Assembly (NCBI GenBank): GCA_900543695.1
Contig: UQSG01000017.1
Coordinates: forward strand, 1-58,119
Length of the DNA: 58,119 bases
Direction: 5' to 3'
Origin: an uncultured Clostridium sp.
Lineage (GTDB): Bacteria; Bacillota; Clostridia; UBA1212; UBA1255
In this document: one piece after another, positions 1 to 6,905 of the stretch
Position numbering within the stretch: position 1 is the stretch's first letter
How the letters are laid out: each line of letters starts with the position of its first letter
Translations under genes and position numbers: made by a program
Notes under the pieces: model-generated
What the model was told of the DNA's origin: nothing
The model's input: only the letters and a program-made list of their open reading frames with translations
Database searches by the model: none

Positions 1-91
1 TTATGATTTCATTTTCCCTCAATCCATCGGCTGACACCGGCAGATGAAAAGCGCATAACAAAAGCACGATACAGATCAGAAACTTTTTCAT
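1..91 (-). CDS. Secreted protein, N-terminal part only (runs off the left edge)
   Basis: Reading leftwards from an ATG at 91 there are 30 open codons to the window edge. The first 21 residues form a classical signal peptide: two Lys after Met, a hydrophobic core (FLICIVLLLCAF) and a VSA cleavage site before Asp-Gly. A ribosome site (GGAGG, about 104-108 on the minus strand) lies at normal distance, and a TTGCTT-17-TATACT promoter sits upstream. The mature protein is outside the window, so no function can be given. A longer ORF in another frame (9-200) covers the same stretch but has no such signals. Confidence 0.7.
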   Translation of the reverse strand, partial: MKKFLICIVLLLCAFHLPVSADGLRENEII

Positions 92-122
92 ATTTGATTT
101 TCAACCTCCAATTACTGTCTGA

Positions 123-151
123 AGTATAGCGTAATAATGAATAAAAAGCAA
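123..151 (-). promoter_or_regulatory. Promoter of the secreted-protein gene
   Basis: On the minus strand TTGCTT (151-146) is followed after 17 bases by TATACT (128-123). It lies 32 bases before the ATG of the signal-peptide ORF. Confidence 0.55.
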
Positions 152-281
152 ATAAAAATAAAAGAAGCTTGACGCTGCCTGCGAACAAAATACTTCCCAT
201 GCGAAGGAGCTTTTGCGTTCCGGAGAGAGGCGTATCAGACGGCGCGCCGTTTTTGCAAGCAAATCGCGAAGTCCTGAACGC

Positions 282-318
282 CTATTGTAAACCTGTTTAA
301 AATAAAGGTTTACAATAG
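282..318. promoter_or_regulatory. BirA operator upstream of the biotin operon
   Basis: A perfect inverted repeat has 13-base arms, CTATTGTAAACCT (282-294) and AGGTTTACAATAG (306-318), separated by 11 bases. The core TTGTAAACC...GGTTTACAA matches the known Bacillota BirA box (TTGTWAACC...GGTTWACAA). It sits directly before birA and overlaps the operon promoter, so BirA loaded with biotinyl-AMP should block transcription of its own operon. Confidence 0.9.
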
Positions 319-337
319 AAGCTTCTCATGCTATGAT
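309..337 (+). promoter_or_regulatory. Promoter of the birA-bioYBDA operon
   Basis: TTTACA (309-314), 17 bases, then TATGAT (332-337). The -35 box lies inside the right arm of the BirA operator, which explains repression by occlusion. Confidence 0.75.
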
Positions 338-361
338 GGTTTCGATCGGGAGGTGAACCGT

Positions 362-1357
362 GTGAAGACGAAGGAACATTTGCTTGCGCTCTTTGAAAAG
401 AATAAAGGAACTTATTTTTCAGGCGAAGAGATTGCCGCTGCGCTGTCCGTGTCCAGAGCGGCGGTATGGAAGGCTGTGCAAAGCCTGCGCAGGGAAGGCT
501 ACGAGATCGACGCCGTTCCGAATAAAGGCTACAGCCTCTCCTCGCAGACAGATATTCTTTCCGCGCAGGGAATCCGGAAATATCTTGAACCGGCCTGCGC
601 TGGCGTGAAGCTGACCGTCTTACAGACGGCAGGCTCCACAAATGCGATTGCCCGCGAGCGGGCGGCTGCCGGGGCGAAAGAAGGGGATACCGTAATCGCA
701 GCCTGCCAGACGAACGGAAAAGGAAGATTCGGACGCAGCTTTTTCTCTCCCGCCGAAACGGGAATTTACATGAGCCTGATTCTCCGCCCGGCTCACGGTT
801 CCTCGCAGCGGGCAGTGAAGCTTACTACAATGGCCGCCGTTGCCGGGTGTGAGGCCATCGAAGCGGCAACGGGAGAGAAGGCGCAGATTAAATGGGTAAA
901 CGACCTTTATCTGAACGGAAGAAAGGTCGGCGGCATTCTTACGGAGGCCTCGCTCGGACTGGAAAACGATTTTCTGGATTACGTGGTGCTGGGGATCGGA
1001 ATCAACGTATATCCGCCCGGAAACGGCTTCCCGGAGGAGCTGCGGCAGATTGCCGGCGCTGTGCTTCCCAAAGCGCGGAGCGACGGGAAAAATCATCTGG
1101 CCGCTGAATTTTTAAACCGTTTTATGTTCTATTACTCCGATCCGGAAAACGCAGACTATGCAGGTGAATACCGAAGGCGCAGTCTGGCGGTCGGCAAAGA
1201 AATACAGGTGCATTCCCACGGCGGCTCCAGAAGGGCGACGGCGCTGGATGTCGATGAGGAGTGCCGGCTCATCGTAAAATATGAGGACGGCAAAACGGAC
1301 TGTCTGTCTTCCGGTGAAATCAGCATCAGGCTTACAGAAACAGGAGAATCGGTTTGA
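362..1357 (+). CDS. birA: Bifunctional biotin-protein ligase / biotin operon repressor
   Basis: BirA makes biotinyl-5'-AMP, transfers biotin to a carboxylase carrier lysine, and as co-repressor-bound dimer represses biotin genes. The N-terminal ~60 residues form a winged helix-turn-helix (SGEEIAAALSVSRAAVWKAV), marking the regulatory type. The ligase domain follows, with the ATP/biotin loop TNGKGRFGRSF near residue 117, the KWVNDLY and KVGGIL motifs, and a C-terminal SH3-like domain. The GTG at 362 is preferred over the GTG at 353, since GGGAGG (348-353) is then 8 bases upstream; the protein has 331 residues. First gene of the operon; its stop overlaps bioY. Confidence 0.93.
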   Translation: MKTKEHLLALFEKNKGTYFSGEEIAAALSVSRAAVWKAVQSLRREGYEIDAVPNKGYSLSSQTDILSAQGIRKYLEPACAGVKLTVLQTAGSTNAIARERAAAGAKEGDTVIAACQTNGKGRFGRSFFSPAETGIYMSLILRPAHGSSQRAVKLTTMAAVAGCEAIEAATGEKAQIKWVNDLYLNGRKVGGILTEASLGLENDFLDYVVLGIGINVYPPGNGFPEELRQIAGAVLPKARSDGKNHLAAEFLNRFMFYYSDPENADYAGEYRRRSLAVGKEIQVHSHGGSRRATALDVDEECRLIVKYEDGKTDCLSSGEISIRLTETGESV

Positions 1358-1908
1358 AAAACAATAAAACAACTAAAATGATTTTATGCGCCATGTTTGT
1401 GGCGCTGATTGCGGCGGGCGCATGGATCAGAATCCCGGGGCCGGTCGTGCCGTTTACGCTCCAGTACCTTTTCACCATGCTGGCGGGGCTTCTGCTCGGC
1501 GGCAAATACGGCCTGCTTGCCGTCTGCGTTTATATTGTCCTGGGTTTGGCCGGACTTCCGATTTTTGCGTCGGGAGGCGGCATCGGCTACATTCTTCAGC
1601 CGAGCTTTGGCTATATGATTGGGTTTGCCGTCGGCGCCTTTGCTACGGGGAGCATCGCGAACCGGACGGAAAACCCGGGATACCGGCGTCTGCTTGCGGC
1701 AAATTTCCTTGGCCTCGGAATCGTATATCTGTTCGGAATGGTTTACTGCTATTTCATCAGCAATTTTTATCTTGAAACGCCGATCGGCCTGCGGGCGCTT
1801 TTTCTCTACAGCTTTCTTCTGACGGTCCCCGGCGATATCGTATTGTGCGGCGTGGGGGCCGTTCTGGGAAAGCGGCTCATCCCCCTGCTCAAGAAGCTCA
1901 GGAGGTAA
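1354..1908 (+). CDS. bioY: BioY, biotin-binding S component of an ECF transporter
   Basis: A 184-residue, very hydrophobic protein with about six membrane segments. BioY captures biotin at the membrane and works with the shared EcfA/EcfA'/EcfT module, which is not encoded here. Family marks include the early RIPGPVVPFTLQ segment, the LLAGLLLGGKYG loop and the glycine-rich SGGGIGYI stretch. The TTG start overlaps the birA stop by 4 bases and has CAGGAG eight bases upstream, so translation is coupled. The same operon combines uptake (bioY) and synthesis (bioBDA) under BirA control. Confidence 0.93.
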   Translation: MKNNKTTKMILCAMFVALIAAGAWIRIPGPVVPFTLQYLFTMLAGLLLGGKYGLLAVCVYIVLGLAGLPIFASGGGIGYILQPSFGYMIGFAVGAFATGSIANRTENPGYRRLLAANFLGLGIVYLFGMVYCYFISNFYLETPIGLRALFLYSFLLTVPGDIVLCGVGAVLGKRLIPLLKKLRR

Positions 1909-1915
1909 TGCGGAG

Positions 1916-2887
1916 TTGGGTTTTATTACGCTGTTAAAGGAAAAAATTTACGCGGGAGAACAAATTACAAGGCAGGAAGCGATCCGCCTGCAGGAACAGC
2001 CGCTTCCGGAATTGTGCCGGCAGGCCGATGAAATTCGGAGAACATTCTGCTCTGATGGGTTTGATCTCTGTACGATCGTGAACGGAAAAAGCGGCAGATG
2101 CTCTGAAGACTGCCGTTTCTGCGCGCAGTCTGCCCGCCATCATACGGCTGCGCCGGAATATCCGCTGCTTTCTGCGGAAGCGCTTACCGTACAGGCCAGG
2201 GCGAATGACGCGCGGGGCGTGCTGCGTTATTCGATTGTTACATCCGGGAAGCGCCTGCCGGACCGGGAGGTGGACAGAATGTGCGATGCCGTCCGCCAAA
2301 TCAGAGCGCAGACAAGGCTCGGCGTCTGCATTTCGTTCGGACTGCTTTCCGAAGCGCAGTACAGAAAGCTGAAGGAAGCCGGCGTCTCAAGAGTTCATAG
2401 CAATCTCGAAACCTCCCGCCGCTATTTCCCGAATATTTGTACGACACACACGTTTGACGACAAAATCAATGCGGTGCGTGCGGCGCAGGCAGCGGGGCTG
2501 TCCGTATGCAGCGGGGGAATCATGGGACTTGGAGAGACGCCGGAGGACAGAATTGATCTGGCGCTGACATTACGTGCGCTTGGGGTGAAAAGCGTTCCGC
2601 TGAATGTGCTGAATCCGATCCCCGGCACTCCGCTGGCACGGAACCAAAGGCTGACTGCGGAGGCTTTATGCCGGATTACTGCGGTGTACCGTTTCCTTCT
2701 TCCCGACGCCTCCATTCGCCTTGCGGGCGGAAGAGGACAATTGCCGGATAAAGGGCGGAGCTGCTTCCTGTCCGGGGCAAACGCTGCCATTTCAGGAGAT
2801 ATGCTGACGACCTCCGGCATCACGGTCGAAAAAGACCTTCAGATGTTAAAGGAGCTCGGATATCAGGTGAGGCGGGACGATGAGTAG
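1916..2887 (+). CDS. bioB: Biotin synthase (radical SAM)
   Basis: BioB inserts sulfur into dethiobiotin, using a SAM-cleaving [4Fe-4S] cluster and an auxiliary cluster as sulfur donor. The radical-SAM motif CSEDCRFC gives C62, C66 and C69, and the VHSNLETS and GGIMGLGET segments are typical. The length (323 residues) is normal. The start is TTG at 1916 with GGAGG at 1901-1905; an ATG at 1908 runs into a stop after nine codons. The gene overlaps bioD by 8 bases. Confidence 0.95.
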   Translation: MGFITLLKEKIYAGEQITRQEAIRLQEQPLPELCRQADEIRRTFCSDGFDLCTIVNGKSGRCSEDCRFCAQSARHHTAAPEYPLLSAEALTVQARANDARGVLRYSIVTSGKRLPDREVDRMCDAVRQIRAQTRLGVCISFGLLSEAQYRKLKEAGVSRVHSNLETSRRYFPNICTTHTFDDKINAVRAAQAAGLSVCSGGIMGLGETPEDRIDLALTLRALGVKSVPLNVLNPIPGTPLARNQRLTAEALCRITAVYRFLLPDASIRLAGGRGQLPDKGRSCFLSGANAAISGDMLTTSGITVEKDLQMLKELGYQVRRDDE

Positions 2888-3602
2888 AAATTTGTTTATC
2901 GCCGGCACCGGCACGGACGTCGGAAAAACCTTTGTTACCGGTCTGATTCTGAAAAAGCTGAAGCAGAGCGGGGCATGCGCCGCATACTATAAAGCCGCCA
3001 TGAGCGGAAACCGGCCCGGTACGGACGGAAAACCGGTCCCCGGCGATGCCGTGTACGTCAAGGAGATTTCCGGAATCGAACAGCCGCTGGAAGAAATGTG
3101 CCCTTACGTTTACGAGTATGCGGCCGCGCCGCATCTGGCGGCCCGCCTTGAAGGAAATCCCGTTCGCATGGAGCGCGTGCTGGAAAAGTTTCATGCGCTT
3201 TGCCGGAAGTATGAATATGTGACCATGGAAGGCTCCGGCGGCATTCTCTGCCCGATTTGCTGTGCCGGGGGCAGAATGCTTCTGCTTGCGGACGTGATCA
3301 AGGCCTGCGGGCTCGGCTGCCTTCTCGTTGCCGGAGCCGGACTCGGAACGATCAACGATGTCGGATTGACGGCGTTTTATATGAAAGCAAGGGGAATTCC
3401 GCTAAAAGGAATCATTCTGAACCGGTTTCAGCCAGGAAATCGGCTGCATGAGGATAATTTGAAACAATGTGAAGCTGTCGCAGGCGTCCGGGTCGTGGCC
3501 TGCGTACGCGACGGCGCAGCGGAGCTGGAAATCCCGTCCGGACAATTGAAAGCACTTTATGAAGAAACGGAGGCGCCGAAGAATGATCTGGTATCCGTAT
3601 GA
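2880..3602 (+). CDS. bioD: Dethiobiotin synthetase
   Basis: BioD closes the ureido ring of biotin: 7,8-diaminononanoate plus CO2 plus ATP gives dethiobiotin. The P-loop GTGTDVGKTFVTG starts near residue 9, and the EGSGGILCPI segment (EGAGG-type in the family) holds the substrate-site loop. Length 240 residues. The ATG lies inside the 3' end of bioB (8-base overlap), and the gene runs 20 bases into bioA, a tightly packed operon. Confidence 0.94.
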   Translation: MSRNLFIAGTGTDVGKTFVTGLILKKLKQSGACAAYYKAAMSGNRPGTDGKPVPGDAVYVKEISGIEQPLEEMCPYVYEYAAAPHLAARLEGNPVRMERVLEKFHALCRKYEYVTMEGSGGILCPICCAGGRMLLLADVIKACGLGCLLVAGAGLGTINDVGLTAFYMKARGIPLKGIILNRFQPGNRLHEDNLKQCEAVAGVRVVACVRDGAAELEIPSGQLKALYEETEAPKNDLVSV

Positions 3603-4785
3603 ACAGATGAAGACGATGAAAAAGCCATATCAAGTCATCGACGCGGAGGGGGTTTATTTATATACGGCCTCTCAAAAGCTGATCGATTCCGTATCCTCCT
3701 GGTGGAGCGTGATTCACGGATACAAGCATCCGGAGCTGAACAAAGCAATTTGCGAGCAGGTCGAGCGTTTTTCCCACGTAATGCTCGGCGGACTGACGCA
3801 TGAACCCGTACAGCGGCTTTCCGATCGATTGCAAAGCTGGCTTCCGGGAGATTTAGATTACTGCTTTTTTTCTGATTCGGGAAGCGTTGCAGTGGAGGTC
3901 GCGCTGAAAATGGCGCTGCAATTTTACTTAAATCGCGGCGAATCACAGCGCACCATGGTCCTTGCTCTGGAACATGCGTATCACGGGGACACATTCAAAA
4001 CGATGGAAGCCGGAGACGACGAGGATTATCATTTTATTCTGAAAGCCTGTGGACCGAGCCGATCTGTCGTTCATATCCCTACCGAAAGGAGCGCGCTGGA
4101 GGCGGCGTTCCTACAATATCATAACCGGCTGAACTGTTTTCTTGCGGAGCCGCTGCTCCAGTGCGCAGGAGGGATGCGGATGTACGATATCTCTTTCCTG
4201 AAGCGTGCGCGGGAGCTTTGCGATCAATATGGCGTGCTGCTTATCTTTGACGAGGTTGCAACGGGCTTCGGCCGTACGGGAAACCGGTTTGTGGCGGACC
4301 TGGTACAGCCGGATATCCTGGTTCTGGGGAAAGCGCTGACGGGAGGATATATTGGCCATGCGGTAACGGCAGCGAGCAAACGGGTTTACGATGGCTTTTA
4401 TGATGACAATCCGGAGCATGCACTGATGCATGGGCCGACTTTTATGGGAAACGCGCTTGCCTGCAGCGCGGCGCTGAAATCCATCGAGCTTTTCGAACGG
4501 CACGATTACATGTCTAAGATCCGGAAAATTGAGGAAATTACACGGCGGGAAATGGATGGCTTTTCCGATCCGCGGGTGAAGGAAATCCGGATTATGGGAG
4601 CCTGCGTCTGCATGGAGGTCCACGATCCGGGCGCGCTCAGGGGGTATCAGCAGTTTGCCTTTGAAAGAGGCGTATTCAGCAGGCCGTTTTTAAAATACCT
4701 GTATGCGATGGTTCCTTACATTATAAAAGAAGAGGAGCTTGTGCAGGTGCTGGACACGATGAAGGCCTGGTTTGCCCGCCCTTGA
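3583..4785 (+). CDS. bioA: Adenosylmethionine-8-amino-7-oxononanoate aminotransferase
   Basis: A PLP class-III aminotransferase converting KAPA to DAPA, usually with SAM as amino donor. Seen: SWWSVIHGYKHPE near the start, the cofactor phosphate site DSGSVAVEVALKMA, FDEVATGFGRTG, and the PLP lysine K250 in GKALTGGY. The ATG at 3583 (MIWYPYEQM) is chosen because GGAGG (3569-3573) is 9 bases upstream; an upstream ATG at 3559 would add a basic tail and has no ribosome site. 400 residues. Last gene of the operon. Confidence 0.94.
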   Translation: MIWYPYEQMKTMKKPYQVIDAEGVYLYTASQKLIDSVSSWWSVIHGYKHPELNKAICEQVERFSHVMLGGLTHEPVQRLSDRLQSWLPGDLDYCFFSDSGSVAVEVALKMALQFYLNRGESQRTMVLALEHAYHGDTFKTMEAGDDEDYHFILKACGPSRSVVHIPTERSALEAAFLQYHNRLNCFLAEPLLQCAGGMRMYDISFLKRARELCDQYGVLLIFDEVATGFGRTGNRFVADLVQPDILVLGKALTGGYIGHAVTAASKRVYDGFYDDNPEHALMHGPTFMGNALACSAALKSIELFERHDYMSKIRKIEEITRREMDGFSDPRVKEIRIMGACVCMEVHDPGALRGYQQFAFERGVFSRPFLKYLYAMVPYIIKEEELVQVLDTMKAWFARP

Positions 4786-4810
4786 CAGGCGTGCGCCGAT
4801 CCTCTACAAT
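4782..4810 (+). promoter_or_regulatory. Promoter of the NimA-like gene
   Basis: Consensus TTGACA (4782-4787), 17 bases, TACAAT (4805-4810). The -35 box overlaps the bioA stop codon, so the next gene has its own strong promoter. Confidence 0.8.
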
Positions 4811-4870
4811 GATGCGGACTGAAATCTGGTTCGTCCTCCGCCTGGCGGGCAAACGAAAAAGGAAGGCTGT

Positions 4871-5374
4871 ATGATGTTTCGTGAAATGCGCAGAAAAAAA
4901 CAAGCGCTGTCTCCGGAGGAATGCGCCGCAATTCTGAATCGCGGAACTTCCGGTGTTCTTGCGCTCTCGGGAGACGGCGGTTACCCCTATGCCGTTCCGC
5001 TCAGCTATGGATACGATGGCGCGCGTCTGTATTTTCACTGCGCGCAAAGCGGGCATAAGCTCGATGCCATTCGCCGAAATTCCAGGGCGTCTTTTTGCGT
5101 GGTCGATCAAGACCAGGTCGTGCCGCAGGAATATACATCGTATTACAGAAGCGTCATTGTCTTCGGAAACATTCGGATTCTGGAAACGGATGAGGAGAAA
5201 CGGACGGCGATTGAAAGGCTTGCCTTGAAATATGCTCCCGACGACAGCGCCGCGAACAGACAGAATATGATTGAACGCGAGTGGGAGCCTCTGTGCATGC
5301 TGGAGATGACGGCGGAGCATATCACCGGAAAAGAAGCCATTGAACTGGTAAGAGCAAGGCAGCAGACAAAATAA
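4871..5374 (+). CDS. Pyridoxamine 5'-phosphate oxidase-family flavoprotein (NimA-like)
   Basis: A 167-residue split-barrel FMN-binding protein of the group containing 5-nitroimidazole reductases (Nim). Seen: an N-terminal helix with SPEECAAILNRGTSGVLALSGDGGYPYAVPL, the YLYFHC-type strand (ARLYFHCAQSGHKLDAI) characteristic of the family, and a C-terminal domain ending in the ITGKEA segment common in these proteins. It has its own promoter and is followed by two terminators, so it is monocistronic. The substrate is unknown; true resistance activity cannot be inferred. Confidence 0.8.
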   Translation: MMFREMRRKKQALSPEECAAILNRGTSGVLALSGDGGYPYAVPLSYGYDGARLYFHCAQSGHKLDAIRRNSRASFCVVDQDQVVPQEYTSYYRSVIVFGNIRILETDEEKRTAIERLALKYAPDDSAANRQNMIEREWEPLCMLEMTAEHITGKEAIELVRARQQTK

Positions 5375-5385
5375 CGGGTAAAAGG

Positions 5386-5404
5386 AAAGCCCGCCGGGGC
5401 TTTT
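5386..5404 (+). terminator. Short terminator-like hairpin
   Basis: AAAGCCC (5386-5392) pairs with GGGCTTT (5397-5403) and ends in a run of four T. It precedes a stronger terminator. Confidence 0.55.
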
Positions 5405-5411
5405 GATTGTG

Positions 5412-5452
5412 CGGTAGGCCTGCGCAGCACAACGCAGGCCTGCCGTTTTTTT
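5412..5452 (+). terminator. Rho-independent terminator
   Basis: CGGTAGGCCTGCG (5412-5424) pairs with CGCAGGCCTGCCG (5433-5445; one T:G pair), followed by seven T. It separates the NimA-like gene from the MATE gene. Confidence 0.88.
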
Positions 5453-5469
5453 ATGGAGGTATAGATATT

Positions 5470-6834
5470 ATGAAAAAATCGGATTCCTTCCGCAGCTTTA
5501 TCAAATATGCGTCGCTTAATGTAATGGGCATGATAGGACTATCGTGCTATATTTTGGCAGACACATTCTTCGTATCGCAGGGCCTTGGCACAAACGGTCT
5601 GACAGCGCTGAATCTGGCCATCCCCGTTTACAGCTTTATTCATGGAAGCGGACTGATGATCGGCATGGGCGGCGGTACGCGGTATTCCATTCTGAAAAGC
5701 TGCAGTGATCCTGTGGAAGCAAACCGTACCTTTACCGAAGCGGTCGCTCTTGCCGCCGTATTTGCCGCGTTTTTCCTTCTGATTGGAATTTTCTGCCCGG
5801 GCGCGATCGTTTCGCTGCTTGGTGCGGATGAAAACGTATTTGTAATGTCCGAAACATATCTGCGTGTCATTCTGCTGTTTGCTCCTGCGTTCCTGCTGAA
5901 TAACGTGCTGCTGTGCTTTGTCCGCAACGACGGAGCGCCGCAGCGATCCATGGCGGCGATGATCGGCGGCAGTCTGTCCAATGTCGCGCTGGACTGGCTT
6001 TTCATTTTCCCGCTTCAAATGGGGATTTTCGGCGCTGCCTTCGCAACGGGACTGGCGCCGCTGATCAGCATGCTGATCCTGTCCCCGCACTTCTTCAGGA
6101 AAAGAAACGGATTCCGCCCTGTCAAATGCAGACTGGTGGGAAAAAGGCTGGCCGGTATCCTGTCCAGAGGCGTTCCGTCATTGGTTACGGAAGCATCCTC
6201 CGGCATTGTCATGATCGTATTTAACGCTATTATCCTGAAATTGGAGGGCAATCCAGGCGTGGCTGCATACGGCGTAATTGCAAATCTGTCTTTGGTGGTT
6301 ATCGCCGTTTATACGGGAATCGCACAGGGAATCCAGCCTTTGATCAGTCGGGATTACGGCAGAAAGAACAACGCGGGCATCAGGGCCGTCCTGCGGTACG
6401 CCATGATTGCCATGCTTGTTTTTTCTGTTCTGATTTATCTTGGAGTGCTTTTCGGCGCGCCGCAGATCGCAGGCATTTTTAACAGGGAGCACGATGCGGT
6501 GCTGCAGGGCATCGCAGAAGAGGGGCTGCGTCTGTACTTTTCCGCCTGCCCATTTGCTGGCTTTAATATCGTTCTATCAATGTATTTTACTTCCTCGGAG
6601 CATCCGAGGCCTGCGCATCTTATTTCCATTCTTCGCGGGTTTCTCGTTATGCTTCCTGTATTTTTGCTTTCCAGAATATGGGGAATCCGCGGCGTGTGGT
6701 GTGCGTTTCCCGCAGCGGAGCTGATTGCAGCGGCAGCAGGAATAACGCTTTTTATTGCAATGAAAAAAGGGCATGCGGCGATCGGGAAAAGCAGGCAATC
6801 CTCCGACATTTCTTCCTCCAAAAAAAGATTGTAA
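5470..6834 (+). CDS. MATE-family multidrug/cation exporter
   Basis: 454 residues with about 12 membrane segments in two homologous halves, the MATE pattern. Marks include the N-terminal LSCYILADTFFVSQGLGTNGLTALNL, the GMGGGTRYSI loop, and VVIAVYTGIAQGIQPLISRDYG at the start of the second half. MATE proteins export cationic compounds using Na+ or H+ gradients. The ATG at 5470 has GGAGG (5455-5459) 10 bases upstream; a longer in-frame extension begins inside the preceding terminator. Substrate unknown. Confidence 0.88.
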   Translation: MKKSDSFRSFIKYASLNVMGMIGLSCYILADTFFVSQGLGTNGLTALNLAIPVYSFIHGSGLMIGMGGGTRYSILKSCSDPVEANRTFTEAVALAAVFAAFFLLIGIFCPGAIVSLLGADENVFVMSETYLRVILLFAPAFLLNNVLLCFVRNDGAPQRSMAAMIGGSLSNVALDWLFIFPLQMGIFGAAFATGLAPLISMLILSPHFFRKRNGFRPVKCRLVGKRLAGILSRGVPSLVTEASSGIVMIVFNAIILKLEGNPGVAAYGVIANLSLVVIAVYTGIAQGIQPLISRDYGRKNNAGIRAVLRYAMIAMLVFSVLIYLGVLFGAPQIAGIFNREHDAVLQGIAEEGLRLYFSACPFAGFNIVLSMYFTSSEHPRPAHLISILRGFLVMLPVFLLSRIWGIRGVWCAFPAAELIAAAAGITLFIAMKKGHAAIGKSRQSSDISSSKKRL

Positions 6835-6857
6835 AATAATCCGGCTCCGATTATAAT
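6829..6857 (+). promoter_or_regulatory. Promoter of the surface glycosidase gene
   Basis: TTGTAA (6829-6834), 17 bases, TATAAT (6852-6857); it overlaps the MATE stop codon. Confidence 0.7.
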
Positions 6858-6905
6858 GAAAGCCTAAAAGTTGTTGTAAAAAAACATATATAGGAGTTTT
6901 GCAAG

